From JBDHAC01 sp039588215 (GTDB lineage Bacteria; Gemmatimonadota; Gemmatimonadetes; Palauibacterales; Palauibacteraceae), in NCBI GenBank assembly GCA_039588215.1, contig JBDHAD010000011.1, forward strand, positions 1-64,000: DNA of 64,000 nucleotides. The letters are read 5' to 3'. Position 1 is the stretch's first letter; each line of letters starts with the position of its first letter. Shown piece after piece: positions 25,134 through 34,204 of the stretch. The notes below the pieces were generated by a model. That model worked only from the letters and a program-made list of their open reading frames with translations, had not been told where the DNA came from and did not search any database. Both the position numbers and the translations under genes were made by a program.

Positions 25134-26468
25134 TCAAACGGCCGGCGCCTCTTCGGGCTGGGATTCAGCGCGCGCATCCGGCGCCCACCCGGCCTCGTAT
25201 CCCTGATCGAAATCGGGATACAGAGGGAACGCGTCGCAGAGCTCGCGGACTTCCGCGCCCACTTCGCGCAACACGCTCTCGTTCCCCTCTGAAGATAGGG
25301 CTCGGTGCATCAGCCTCCCGATTGCCCGCAACTGATCCGGACCCATCCCACGTGTGGTGACGGCCGAAGTGCCGATTCGAATGCCCGAGGCCACGAACGG
25401 CGAGCGGGTCTCGAACGGAACCGTGTTCTTGTTCACCGTGATCTCGGCGCGCCCGAGGAGCTCTTCCGCTTCCTTGCCGGTGAGCGCCGTCGTTCGCAGG
25501 TCCACCAGCAGCAGATGGGTGTCCGTGCCCCCACCCACGAGATCGTACCCCGCGGCGAGGAGCTCATCGGCCAGCGCACGAGCGTTATCGACGACCTGAC
25601 GCGCGTAGTCGCGGAAGCCTTCAGTCATGGCCTCGCCCAACGCTACAGCCTTGGCCGCGATGATGTGCATGAGCGGCCCGCCCTGCATCCCCGGAAATAC
25701 CGACTTGTCGATCGCTTTGGCGTGCTCCTCCCGACACAGGATCAGTCCCCCACGGGGCCCTCGTAGCGTCTTGTGGGTCGTGGTGGTGACGACCGCGGAG
25801 TACGGCACCGGGGATGGGTGGATGCCGGCCGCGATGAGCCCGGCGATGTGGGCCATGTCGACCATTAAGTGGGCGCCGCACGCATCGGCGATCTCCGCGA
25901 ACTTCGCGAAGTCGAGAGCGCGCGGATAGGCACTCGCGCCTGCGACGATCATCGCCGGGTGCTCGCTACGGGCCAAGTGGGCGAGCGCATCCAGATCGAC
26001 CGTCCGGTCGGACTCGCGTACTCCGTATGGCACGACCCGGTAAAGCTGACCGCTGAAGTTCACTGGCGACCCGTGCGTAAGGTGACCTCCGTGCGACAGG
26101 TCCATTCCCAGGATCGTGTCTCCGGGCTCGAGTAGCGCGAAGTAGGCCGCCATGTTCGCCTGCGAACCGGCGTGTGGCTGGACGTTCGCGTGATCCGCCT
26201 CGAATAACTCACAGGCACGGCGCCTGGCCAGCTCTTCTACTTCGTCTACGTGCTCGCACCCGCCGTAGTACCGCTTCCCTGGGTAGCCCTCCGCGTACTT
26301 GTTGGTCATCACGCAGCTGGCCGCCTCGAGGACCGAACGCGAGACGAAATTCTCGCTGGCGATCAACTCCAGTCCGCCGCGTTGCCGGCGAAGCTCACGT
26401 TGAATGGCCCCCGCCACCTCCGGATCGGTGCGCTCGAGCGTGAGTGTCGAGAATGTCGAGTTGTTCAT
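25134..26468 (-). CDS. glyA: serine hydroxymethyltransferase
   Basis: PLP enzyme converting serine and tetrahydrofolate to glycine and methylene-THF. 444 residues. Motifs: LELIASENFVSRSVLEA, NKYAEGYPGKRYYGG, NVQPHAGSQANMAAYFALL, PLP lysine in VVTTTTHKTLRGPRGG, and SAVTTRGMG near the C terminus. A 20-residue tail rich in Glu and Ala extends past the usual end. It begins 49 bases after the leucine dehydrogenase stop and may share that transcript. Confidence 0.98.
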   Translation of the reverse strand: MNNSTFSTLTLERTDPEVAGAIQRELRRQRGGLELIASENFVSRSVLEAASCVMTNKYAEGYPGKRYYGGCEHVDEVEELARRRACELFEADHANVQPHAGSQANMAAYFALLEPGDTILGMDLSHGGHLTHGSPVNFSGQLYRVVPYGVRESDRTVDLDALAHLARSEHPAMIVAGASAYPRALDFAKFAEIADACGAHLMVDMAHIAGLIAAGIHPSPVPYSAVVTTTTHKTLRGPRGGLILCREEHAKAIDKSVFPGMQGGPLMHIIAAKAVALGEAMTEGFRDYARQVVDNARALADELLAAGYDLVGGGTDTHLLLVDLRTTALTGKEAEELLGRAEITVNKNTVPFETRSPFVASGIRIGTSAVTTRGMGPDQLRAIGRLMHRALSSEGNESVLREVGAEVRELCDAFPLYPDFDQGYEAGWAPDARAESQPEEAPAV

Positions 26469-26517
26469 GTTGTCTCGCGTCCCGGTTGCGCAGTCGGGTT
26501 CGATTTCGCGGTGCCGT

Positions 26518-27633
26518 TCAGAACTGTGAGCGGTGCAGCTGCGCGACCCTCAGCAGGCGCCGTTCCGCGAGCCGATCCGCCGCTTCGGCGCTCGTCACGC
26601 CCTCCGACTCCGCCAACTCGAAGATGGCAAGCAGGACGTTGTGGATCTCGCCGGCCTTGCGCTTGGAACGTTCGAGGGTCCACCCGGCCAATTCCGAATA
26701 CACGTTGATCAAGCCTCCCGCATTGATCACGTAGTCCGGGGCGTACAGAATGCCGCGCTCCTGGAGCACGTTGTCGTGCTCGGCCCGCTCTAACTGGTTG
26801 TTGGCGGCTCCAGCCACGATCTGTACGCGTAGGAGCGGTATGGTGCCGTCGTTGAGCACGGCGCCCAACGCGCATGGGGCGAACACGTCCGCCTCCACAG
26901 CATAGATCTCCGCCGGGTCGACGACCTCGGCACCGAGCTCATCTGCCGCGCGCGCCGATCTTGTCTCGTCTATGTCGCTCACGAACAGCTTGGCACCTTC
27001 CTCCGACAGGTAGCGGCACAGGTGATACCCGACGTGGCCGGCTCCCTGAACCGCGATCGCCCGATGTCCGAGGTCCTCCGTACCGAACTTCTTCAAAGCG
27101 CACGCCTTTATGCCCCGATACGTACCGTAGGCGGTGACCGGCGATGGATCTCCGGACCGGCCCTGCATACCCACAACCCATTCCGTCTCCATGTGGACGA
27201 AATCCATGTCCTCGACGGACGTCCCCACATCCTCGGCGGTGATGTAGCGACCTCCGAGGCTGTCCACGGCGCGACCGTGCGCGCGCATGACCATCTCGCG
27301 GTCTCGCGTCTTGTTGTCACCGATGATCACCGCTTTGCCGCCCCCCAGGTTCAATCCGGCGAGGGCGGCCTTGTACGTCATTCCCCGGGACAAGCGGAGC
27401 ACATCGATCAGTGCATCTTGATCGGTCGTGTAGTCCCAGAAGCGGGTTCCTCCCAGTGCCGGCCCCAGCGTAGTGTCGTGCAGAGCGATGATCCCGCGGT
27501 ACCCGCACGAGGGCTCATGGCTGAAAAGCACCTGCTCGTGGTTGTAGCGGGACAAGAGCTCGAAGATCTCCGACGGGGATGCGCTCGCCTCTTCAGCGAG
27601 CGCGTCGATAACCTCCATATCCGTCTGTATCAA
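26518..27633 (-). CDS. leucine dehydrogenase-type Glu/Leu/Phe/Val dehydrogenase
   Basis: NAD-dependent oxidative deamination of branched-chain amino acids is the likely reaction. 371 residues. Catalytic lysine region AGLNLGGGKAVIIGDN matches leucine dehydrogenases (GGGKxVI) rather than glutamate dehydrogenase. GGTRFWDY, TAEDVGTSVEDMDFV, the Rossmann motif VQGAGHVGYHLC and PDYVINAGGLINV follow. The TTG start has GAGGAA upstream and overlaps the acyl-CoA dehydrogenase stop as TTGA; ATG 27618 is an alternative. The coupling to acyl-CoA genes suggests branched-chain amino acid breakdown. Exact substrate preference is not readable. Confidence 0.88.
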   Translation of the reverse strand: MIQTDMEVIDALAEEASASPSEIFELLSRYNHEQVLFSHEPSCGYRGIIALHDTTLGPALGGTRFWDYTTDQDALIDVLRLSRGMTYKAALAGLNLGGGKAVIIGDNKTRDREMVMRAHGRAVDSLGGRYITAEDVGTSVEDMDFVHMETEWVVGMQGRSGDPSPVTAYGTYRGIKACALKKFGTEDLGHRAIAVQGAGHVGYHLCRYLSEEGAKLFVSDIDETRSARAADELGAEVVDPAEIYAVEADVFAPCALGAVLNDGTIPLLRVQIVAGAANNQLERAEHDNVLQERGILYAPDYVINAGGLINVYSELAGWTLERSKRKAGEIHNVLLAIFELAESEGVTSAEAADRLAERRLLRVAQLHRSQF

Positions 27634-28820
27634 GGTTCCTCGCCCCTTTCTCTGTATAGTTGCTGCGCGATGATCACGCGGTGGATCTCACTCACTCCCT
27701 CGTAAATCTCGGTCACTTTCGCGTCCCGGAACAGTCGTTCGACCGGGTACTCCCGAGCGTAACCGTAGCCGCCCAAGATCTGGACCGCCTCCCGGGTCAC
27801 GTACATGGCCATCTCACTTGCATACAGTTTCGCGCAGCTCGACAGGCGCCGGTGGCGTGGGTCCTCCACCATGCACGATCGACCTGCGCGCTCCAACAGA
27901 GCTCGGGCGGCCTCCAGACGTAGGGACATCTCGGCCAGCTTGAACTGTATCCCCTGGAATTCCTTGAGCGCGCTCCCAAACTGCTTCCGCTCAGCCGCAT
28001 AGTCGAGCCCGTGCTCGAGCGCCGCGGCCGCGAGGCCGATGGCCTGCGCCGCGATTCCGAGCCGACCACCCTCGAGCGAGCCGAGGGCGTACCCGAGCCC
28101 CGTGCCGGGCTCTCCGATCAGGTGCTCGGCTCCCAGGCGAACGTCGTCCAGCGCGATCCCGACCGTCTCTGAACCGCGCTGACCCATCTTGCGCTCCTTC
28201 TTGCCCGGATTGAACCCCGGAGTGCCCTGCGGAATCAAGAAGGCACCGATGCCGCGGCCGCCTCGCCGGTCAGTGGGCGCGTCCGTCCGCACGAACGTCA
28301 GCACGACGTCCGCGGACGCGCCGTTCGTCACCCACAGCTTGTTACCGTTCAGTACCCACGCGTCCCCCTCTCGTACCGCTTGCGCCCGGAGGCTGGCCGC
28401 GTCGGTTCCGGCATTGGCTTCCGAGAGCGAGAAGGCCCCCAGCATCTCGCCCCGAGCCATCGGACGCAGCCAGCGGTCTCGTTGCTCCTCGCTTCCGTGC
28501 CGCACGAGGATCGAAACCGGCAACGAGTTGTGGACGCTCACCGAGACCGCCACACCGGCATCTCCCCAGGCGAGCTCTTCGAGGACGTACAGATACGTGA
28601 GAAAATCCAATCCGAGCCCGTCGTACTCCTCGGGGACGAGCATGCCGAGGAACCCCAATTCTCCCAGCTCACGATGCACGTCCGCGTCGAATCGGTCCTC
28701 GTTCGCGTCGCGCTCCTCCGCCGTCGGCCGAAGCCGCTCCTCGGCAAAGTCGCGAGCCAGCTGGAGGATCTGGAGCTGCTCCTCCGCGAGACCCAACCCG
28801 GTGAAGCTGCGACGGCTCAT
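27630..28820 (-). CDS. acyl-CoA dehydrogenase
   Basis: FAD enzyme introducing the alpha-beta double bond in acyl-CoA. 396 residues, the short-chain/isovaleryl/butyryl size class. Signatures: AFSLSEANAGTDAASLRAQA (FAD and acyl binding), GQRGSETVGIALDDVRLGAE, YAAERKQFGSALKEFQ, and C-terminal QILGGYGYAREYPVERLFRD followed by VTEIYEGVSEIHRV, whose Glu is the catalytic base. The ATG overlaps the hbd stop as ATGA. Short-chain or branched-chain substrate inferred from neighbours. Confidence 0.93.
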   Translation of the reverse strand: MSRRSFTGLGLAEEQLQILQLARDFAEERLRPTAEERDANEDRFDADVHRELGELGFLGMLVPEEYDGLGLDFLTYLYVLEELAWGDAGVAVSVSVHNSLPVSILVRHGSEEQRDRWLRPMARGEMLGAFSLSEANAGTDAASLRAQAVREGDAWVLNGNKLWVTNGASADVVLTFVRTDAPTDRRGGRGIGAFLIPQGTPGFNPGKKERKMGQRGSETVGIALDDVRLGAEHLIGEPGTGLGYALGSLEGGRLGIAAQAIGLAAAALEHGLDYAAERKQFGSALKEFQGIQFKLAEMSLRLEAARALLERAGRSCMVEDPRHRRLSSCAKLYASEMAMYVTREAVQILGGYGYAREYPVERLFRDAKVTEIYEGVSEIHRVIIAQQLYRERGEEP

Positions 28821-29686
28821 GCGTCCACGTAGCTGTGGAAGCCGCGCCCCGATTTCCGTCCGAGGCGGCCGGCGGCGACGTACTTACGGAGCAGAGGGCA
28901 CGGGCGGTACTTGTCGTCTCCCAGGTCGCGGTGCAGCACCTCACAGATCGCGAGGCAGGTGTCCAGCCCGATCAGATCCGCCAGGGCGAGCGGGCCCATG
29001 GGGTGGTTCATCCCCAGCTTCATGACCGTGTCGATCGCCTCGGGCTCGGCGACACCTTCCATCAGGCAATACACGGCCTCGTTGACCATCGGCATCAGGA
29101 TCCGGTTCGACACGAAGCCCGGATAGTCGTTCACGAGGACCGGTGTCTTTCCGAGCCGCTCGCACAGTCCAACCGTCAGCTCTGCCGTCGAATCGCTCGT
29201 CTCGAGTCCCCGGATCACCTCGACCAGTTGCATCACGGGGACCGGGTTCATGAAGTGCATCCCGATTACCCGTTCGGGAGCCGCGGCGTGAGCCGCGATC
29301 TCCGTGATCGAGATGGAGCTGGTGTTGGACGCCAGGAGCGTCTCGTCGTCGACGAGCTCGCTCACCCTTTCGAAGAGCTCGAACTTCAGCTCCGGATGTT
29401 CGGTGGCGGCCTCGATCACGATCTGCGCCGGCCCGATCGACGCGAAGTCCGTCGACGTGCTGACCCGGGCGAGGGTCTCCTTCGCCTCGGCTTCGCTCAC
29501 GACCCCCTTCTTCAGCTGGCGCCCGAGGTTCTTTTCGATGGTGGCAGTCGCGCGGTCCAGCGCACCGCGATCTATGTCGACGAGCTGGACCTCCATATCC
29601 GCGAGCGCGAAGACATGCGCGATTCCGTTGCCCATGGTGCCCGCTCCGATAACGCCGATTCTGGCGACGGCGTCCGAGTCGATCAC
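28817..29686 (-). CDS. hbd: 3-hydroxybutyryl-CoA dehydrogenase
   Basis: NAD-dependent 3-hydroxyacyl-CoA dehydrogenase, single-function type. 289 residues. Rossmann motif IGVIGAGTMGNGIAHVFA, Asp of VDIDRG selecting NAD, NTSSISITEIA, catalytic GMHFMNPVPVMQLVEV with His, and YPGFVSNRILMPMVNEAV with Glu. The C-terminal domain ends RKSGRGFHSY. Overlaps acyl-CoA dehydrogenase as ATGA; ten bases after the CPBP gene. Confidence 0.95.
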   Translation of the reverse strand: MIDSDAVARIGVIGAGTMGNGIAHVFALADMEVQLVDIDRGALDRATATIEKNLGRQLKKGVVSEAEAKETLARVSTSTDFASIGPAQIVIEAATEHPELKFELFERVSELVDDETLLASNTSSISITEIAAHAAAPERVIGMHFMNPVPVMQLVEVIRGLETSDSTAELTVGLCERLGKTPVLVNDYPGFVSNRILMPMVNEAVYCLMEGVAEPEAIDTVMKLGMNHPMGPLALADLIGLDTCLAICEVLHRDLGDDKYRPCPLLRKYVAAGRLGRKSGRGFHSYVDA

Positions 29687-29696
29687 AATGCACCTC

Positions 29697-30587
29697 TCAT
29701 GACTGGGGTCGGTTCAACCAGCCGGTGGTATCCAAAGTCCTCGTCAGTCGTTTCGTTCGCCACAGCCACCATATCCCGGCCGTCGCGGCGAACGTAACCA
29801 GCAATCCTCCCTCGGGTCCGAAGTGTCCGCCCGTCCACAGCACCGGGCCCGCGAGCTCCGGGTCGTAGCTCGGGATGCCCATGTCGAGCCCGCTGACCGA
29901 CAGGTCGGCGAAACCCATAGTGAGGTTCCAACCGAAGTGGACCCCGGTCGCGTACCACAGGCTGAGCGTTCGCCAATAGGCGAGCCCCAGCAGCACGCCT
30001 GCCAGGCCGATGTTGAGGATCGGAAGCAAGGCCGCGTTCGGATTGGCGAGGTGCAAGGCCGCGAACACGGGCGCGGTCACTGCGATCGCGGCGCCCCCCC
30101 CGTATCGACTTGCCAGTAATCGAAACGCGTATCCACGGAACAGCAGTTCCTCCGTCAACGCCGCCGCAGCCAGCACTACCGCCAAGCCGGCCCAGGCAGC
30201 AACAGGCAAGCTGCCATCCGCCGGCACCCACCGGAGCCACCCCAACAGGACGAATGACAGGAGTACGCCGCCGATCAGGCATACGCCCACCGCGGTGCCA
30301 CCGACGAACTGTCTGGCCCCGATGGTAGCGAGCGGAAGACCCAGCGCTCGAAGCGGATATCCCTCGAAACGGCGCATGGCCACCCAGCTCGCCACGAGGG
30401 CTGCCAGGAGCATCGGTGTCACGCTCCACCACGAAAGGGCGGGTGTCAGTGGAGCGCCGAGAAGAACCGCCAGTTGAGTAAGGGCGAGCGCAAGTAGCAG
30501 GAAGAGGAAGACGAAGATCGTGGCCCGCCACCCCCACCCCAGTCTCGGAGCGGGCGTCCCCTCGACGCTCCGCCCCGCCTCGCTCAT
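29697..30587 (-). CDS. CPBP (CAAX/bacteriocin-processing) family intramembrane metalloprotease
   Basis: 296 residues with about eight transmembrane helices. Catalytic motifs of the Abi/CPBP family: EELLFRGYAFRLLAS (EExxxR), FAALHLANPNA with the first His, and HFGWNLTMGFA with the second. Bacterial relatives process prenylated or hydrophobic peptides; the substrate here is unknown. The ATG overlaps bioY as ATGA. Position between bioY and hbd gives no clear functional link. Confidence 0.88.
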   Translation of the reverse strand: MSEAGRSVEGTPAPRLGWGWRATIFVFLFLLLALALTQLAVLLGAPLTPALSWWSVTPMLLAALVASWVAMRRFEGYPLRALGLPLATIGARQFVGGTAVGVCLIGGVLLSFVLLGWLRWVPADGSLPVAAWAGLAVVLAAAALTEELLFRGYAFRLLASRYGGGAAIAVTAPVFAALHLANPNAALLPILNIGLAGVLLGLAYWRTLSLWYATGVHFGWNLTMGFADLSVSGLDMGIPSYDPELAGPVLWTGGHFGPEGGLLVTFAATAGIWWLWRTKRLTRTLDTTGWLNRPQS

Positions 30588-31171
30588 CCAAGCAGCCGCG
30601 TGCTCCAGTTTCTTAAACGGGATCCGATGAGCAGGACGAGCGCGATCTTGAGCACGTCGCCTGCGAGGAAAGGTTCAAAGGCCGTCAGCGCCGCATCACG
30701 ACCCAGCGTGATGGCGATCCAGCTGGCACCGCCCACGTGGACCACCAGCACGGCGATGGCACACCCGAGCATCATCCAAGCGATCCCAGAGAACCGCGAC
30801 GCGAAGAACCCCGCCGCTGCCGCGGCCAAGGGGAACGCGATCAGGTATCCTCCGGTGGGCCCGAGCAGGTACACCGGGCCACCCCCCGCGACGAACACCG
30901 GCAAGCCCGCGAGACCGACCGCCAGATACAGGACCTGACTCCCGGCACCGAGACGTGGGCCAAGGATGACTCCCGACAGCATCACGGCCACGATCTGCAG
31001 CGTGAACGGCACGCTCGTACCCGGGAGCGGCACGGCGATGCGAGCCGCGACGGCGGTCAACGCCACGCACGCGGCCACAGCCAGCGCTCGCCGTTCCGTT
31101 CGCGAGAGCCGCGCCACACGCGCGGCCTCGTACGAGGGGGACTCCCCGGAATCGATCTTCATATTGCTCAC
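30584..31171 (-). CDS. bioY: biotin transporter BioY (ECF S-component)
   Basis: Substrate-binding membrane subunit for biotin uptake. 195 residues from GTG 31171, which overlaps the thiolase stop as GTGA; ATG 31162 is an alternative. Five to six helices; BioY features include VPLPGTSVPFTLQIVAVMLS, LYLAVGLAGLPVFVAGGGP and LLGPTGGYLIAFPLAA. No BioM/BioN ATPase or T-component is present in the window; BioY can act alone or use a shared energising module elsewhere. Biotin would serve carboxylases of acyl-CoA metabolism, which fits the cluster. Confidence 0.92.
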   Translation of the reverse strand: MSNMKIDSGESPSYEAARVARLSRTERRALAVAACVALTAVAARIAVPLPGTSVPFTLQIVAVMLSGVILGPRLGAGSQVLYLAVGLAGLPVFVAGGGPVYLLGPTGGYLIAFPLAAAAAGFFASRFSGIAWMMLGCAIAVLVVHVGGASWIAITLGRDAALTAFEPFLAGDVLKIALVLLIGSRLRNWSTRLLG

Positions 31172-32379
31172 ACTCGTTCTACGCTCATGGCCACCGCGTT
31201 GCCTCCACCGAGACACAGCGTGGCCAGTCCCTTCTCGACACCTCGATCGTGCATTGCGTACAGCAGCGTGGTCAGGATTCGAGCGCCTGAGGCGCCGATC
31301 GGGTGGCCAAGCGCGATCGCTCCGCCCCGCACGTTGATCCGCTCGGGCTCGACGCCCAGCTCTCGCGCGTCGGCCAGGGCCTGAACCGCAAAGGCCTCGT
31401 TCATCTCGAACAGCCCGTAGTCGCCCACCGTTGTGCCTTCCTTCTCCATGAGCTTCCGAACGGCGACGACGGGGGCGAAAAAGAGATCGCGCGGTGCTGT
31501 GGCGCCGACGGAATATGCCGAGATTCGCGCGAGAATGTCCAGCCCATGAGCGGCCGCAAAGGCCTCCGACGTGACCACCGTCGCGGCGGCGCCGTCATTG
31601 AGGCCCGGTGCGTTGCCGGCCGTTACGGACGGCTCGGTCACTTCCGGTGGAGCATCCGACGCGAACGCGGGTCGTAGACGTCCGAGCGCCTCCAGGGTCG
31701 TGTCGCGCCGTGGCGGCTCATCCACCTCGATGACCTCGGAGCCCTTCCGCGTTCGGATCTCGACAGGCACGATTTCGGCCGCGAACTCGCCCGCATCTAT
31801 CGCTCCGATCGCCTTTTCGTGGCTCTCGAGCGCGAATTGATCCTGCTCCTCGCGCCCGATCCCGGCGACTTTGGCCGTGTACTCGGCGTGGCCGCCCATG
31901 TGGCACTCGCCAAACGAGCACCAGAGCCCGTCATGGATGAGGCCGTCGACAATCTGACGGTCTCCGAACTTCACGCCGCCGCGGTATCCGCGCAGCAGAT
32001 ACGGCACGTTCGACATCGACTCCATCCCACCCGCGACCACGACTTGGCTGTCGCCGGCGCGGATGGCCTGCGCCCCGAGCATGACGGCTTTCAGGCCGGA
32101 GCCACACACTTTGTTGATGGTGAGCGCCGGCACCGTCTCGGGTACGCCGCCCTGGATCGCGGCCTGGCGGGCCGGTGCCTGGCCTACACCCGCCTGCACC
32201 ACGTTCCCCATGATCACGTCGTCGATATCGTCTCCCATCACTCCGGCCCGTTCGATGGCCGCGGAGATCGCGCGGGCCCCGAGCTCGGGAGCGGACAGGG
32301 ATGCGAGGCCGCCCAAGAAGCGACCGGTGGGCAGCCTGGCCGCCGCCACGATCACGGGTGTGCGCTCTTTGTCGCTCAT
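31168..32379 (-). CDS. acetyl-CoA C-acetyltransferase (thiolase)
   Basis: Condenses or cleaves acetoacetyl-CoA. 403 residues. Nucleophilic Cys92 in NKVCGSGLKAVMLGAQAI, then AGGMESMSNVPYLL, NEAFAVQAL, GGAIALGHPIGASGARI with the catalytic His, and CLGGGNAVAMSVE with the second Cys. Full length and intact. Preceded by GGGGAG and a TATAGA (32400-32395) that may be a -10 element without a good -35. Leads into bioY by overlap, so thiolase-bioY-CPBP-hbd-acd-leucine dehydrogenase form one coupled run. Confidence 0.95.
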   Translation of the reverse strand: MSDKERTPVIVAAARLPTGRFLGGLASLSAPELGARAISAAIERAGVMGDDIDDVIMGNVVQAGVGQAPARQAAIQGGVPETVPALTINKVCGSGLKAVMLGAQAIRAGDSQVVVAGGMESMSNVPYLLRGYRGGVKFGDRQIVDGLIHDGLWCSFGECHMGGHAEYTAKVAGIGREEQDQFALESHEKAIGAIDAGEFAAEIVPVEIRTRKGSEVIEVDEPPRRDTTLEALGRLRPAFASDAPPEVTEPSVTAGNAPGLNDGAAATVVTSEAFAAAHGLDILARISAYSVGATAPRDLFFAPVVAVRKLMEKEGTTVGDYGLFEMNEAFAVQALADARELGVEPERINVRGGAIALGHPIGASGARILTTLLYAMHDRGVEKGLATLCLGGGNAVAMSVERV

Positions 32380-32432
32380 CTTTCGCTCCCCTCGTCTATA
32401 TTCGATCTTGCTCCGGGATTTCCGGCTCCGGT

Positions 32433-33314
32433 CTATATACCCGCCAACCGCTGCTCTACGATCTCGTCCAGCTGGCAGCCGACGCCGCCCTCGGCGGGCC
32501 TGGCGCGTGCAGTCGCCACCACGGGATCATGCTCGAAGACGAGTCGCCAACCCTCCTCGCCGGCTCGGGTCAGCACGCGTTCTTTCTCGGCGAGCGTGAC
32601 CAGCGGCTCCAGGTCGTACGCCATGATCCACGGAAGGCGAACGTGTGCGGAGGTGGGCACGAGATCGGCAAGGTAACACACTGTCTCGTTCCCGAGATCC
32701 ACCAGGACGCCCTGATGGTGCGCCGTGTGTCCCGGCATCCGGACCATACGCACCCCCGGCACCACCTCCACGTCCTCATCGACGAAGTCCACTGCTCCGT
32801 GCTCGGCCAACGGGTCGAAGTTGGCGGAGAGGTACGACGCGCGAATCCGGCGATTGTCGGAATGAGCCGCTTCCCACTCGCCAGCACGAATGAAGTAGCG
32901 CGCGTTCGGAAACGCGGGCACGATCTCTCCATCGTCTCGGCGAACGGTGTTTCCCCCCGCATGGTCGAAATGCAGGTGGGTGCTCACGACCCACCCGATG
33001 TCGTTCGGGTCTACACCGAGCTCGTGGAGCGAGTCCTCCAATCGCGTTGGCGCGCCGTCGTTCTCGATGCCATAGATGTCCCGGAACTTGTCCTCGTCCT
33101 TGTTCCCGACCCCGGTATCGACGAGGATCCGGCCTTGGGGCGTATCGAGGAGAAGGCAACGCATGGCCAGCGGGATCCGATTTCGCTCGTCGGGCGCGAT
33201 GCGACGGCTCCACAGCGGCTTTGGAACGACGCCGAACATCGCTCCCCCGTCCAGACGGAGGTGACCCCCATCGACCGCGTAGACGCGGATGCCGCTCCCC
33301 TCTGCGATCAACAC
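32433..33314 (-). CDS. MBL-fold metallo-hydrolase, YtnP/lactonase-like
   Basis: 293 residues from GTG 33314, overlapping the exonuclease stop; TTG 33311 would give a TTGA overlap and is also possible. Metal motif STHLHFDHAGG (HxHxDH), further His in MPGHTAHHQG, Asp in CYLADLVP and His in VFEHDP. RCLLLDTPQGRILVDTGVG precedes. The layout resembles YtnP-type lactonases and methyl-parathion-hydrolase-like enzymes, but substrate cannot be deduced. Sits 53 bases before thiolase. Confidence 0.82.
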   Translation of the reverse strand: MLIAEGSGIRVYAVDGGHLRLDGGAMFGVVPKPLWSRRIAPDERNRIPLAMRCLLLDTPQGRILVDTGVGNKDEDKFRDIYGIENDGAPTRLEDSLHELGVDPNDIGWVVSTHLHFDHAGGNTVRRDDGEIVPAFPNARYFIRAGEWEAAHSDNRRIRASYLSANFDPLAEHGAVDFVDEDVEVVPGVRMVRMPGHTAHHQGVLVDLGNETVCYLADLVPTSAHVRLPWIMAYDLEPLVTLAEKERVLTRAGEEGWRLVFEHDPVVATARARPAEGGVGCQLDEIVEQRLAGI

Positions 33315-34204
33315 GGTGGGCCCCGTTCGTCGCCCGCCGCGGCCGAGGGCTCGCGGCTCGCCCCGCCCCGCTTGGCCTCCGGTGGTCGGGAAAGCCAGCA
33401 GCGGAGAGCGGGCCACGTCGAAACTCCACGGCGGTCAGCTTCGGCGAGCAAGTGAATCAGGATCCGGGCCGTCGCGATCGCATCGCCGCGCGCTCGGTGG
33501 CGTTCCACGATCTCGATCCCGTAATAGTCGGCCAGCGAGTCCAGTCCCCGCCGGGCCAGGCCGGGGATAAGACGGCGGGCGAGCTGCATCGTGCACAGCC
33601 GCGGGCCACGAGGCAACACCGCGCGCGCACGCCGCGTTTCCGCCCCCAGGAAACGCCAATCGTACGAGACGTTGTGAGCCACGAAGACGCGTCCTTCGAG
33701 ACGCTCGAGCAGCTCGTCGCAGATCTCGTCGAACCGGGGAGACCCGAAAACCATGCGATCGGCGATTCCGGTGAGCTTGACGACCCAGGGCGTAATCCGG
33801 ACGCCGGGATCGACGAGGGTGGCAAATGAGTCGATCAACTCTCCACCCTGAACCTCGACCGCCGCGACCTCTACGATCTTGCCACCCTGCTCCGCGAGCC
33901 CGCCGGTCGTCTCGACGTCGACGACTGTGAACGGAACCTGATCCAAGGGGATGGGCGACGCTTCCGATGGATCCTCGAGGTACCAGACACCATCCCGCTG
34001 CCAAACTCCCGGGTGACCCCGAAGCAGCGTCCCTACGAGCTCTGATGCGAGCTCGGTCGGTCCTCCGGCGACCCCGAGCACTCTTTGGGCAAGAACTTTG
34101 GAGGAGCGAGGTTGCCTTTCGAGCAGGGCCACCGCTTCGTCCACCAGACCGGCGGCGTGTCCGAACCGGATCGCGGGCGTCGCATGGGGGGTCGGGCCCG
34201 TCAC
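33308..34204 (-). CDS. DnaQ-family DEDDh 3'-5' exonuclease with N-terminal extension
   Basis: 298 residues from GTG 34204, overlapping the arcA stop as GTGA. The exonuclease core starts near residue 90: VDVETTGG (Exo I, DxE), AHNVSYDWRFL (Exo II) and ERHRARGDAIAT (Exo III, HxxxxD). An N-terminal helical region of about 80 residues (LVDEAVALLERQPRSSKVLA onward) looks like a winged-helix module (DGVWYLED strand), a layout seen in polymerase III epsilon-like nucleases. Whether it serves the replicase or repair is not evident. A proline/alanine-rich C-terminal tail follows. Confidence 0.88.
   Translation of the reverse strand: MTGPTPHATPAIRFGHAAGLVDEAVALLERQPRSSKVLAQRVLGVAGGPTELASELVGTLLRGHPGVWQRDGVWYLEDPSEASPIPLDQVPFTVVDVETTGGLAEQGGKIVEVAAVEVQGGELIDSFATLVDPGVRITPWVVKLTGIADRMVFGSPRFDEICDELLERLEGRVFVAHNVSYDWRFLGAETRRARAVLPRGPRLCTMQLARRLIPGLARRGLDSLADYYGIEIVERHRARGDAIATARILIHLLAEADRRGVSTWPALRCWLSRPPEAKRGGASREPSAAAGDERGPPC

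Noticed and set aside
32380..32432. Second Rex box before thiolase
   Set aside because: The gap contains a TATAGA but no TTGTGA or TCACAA half-site, so direct Rex control of thiolase would need read-through.
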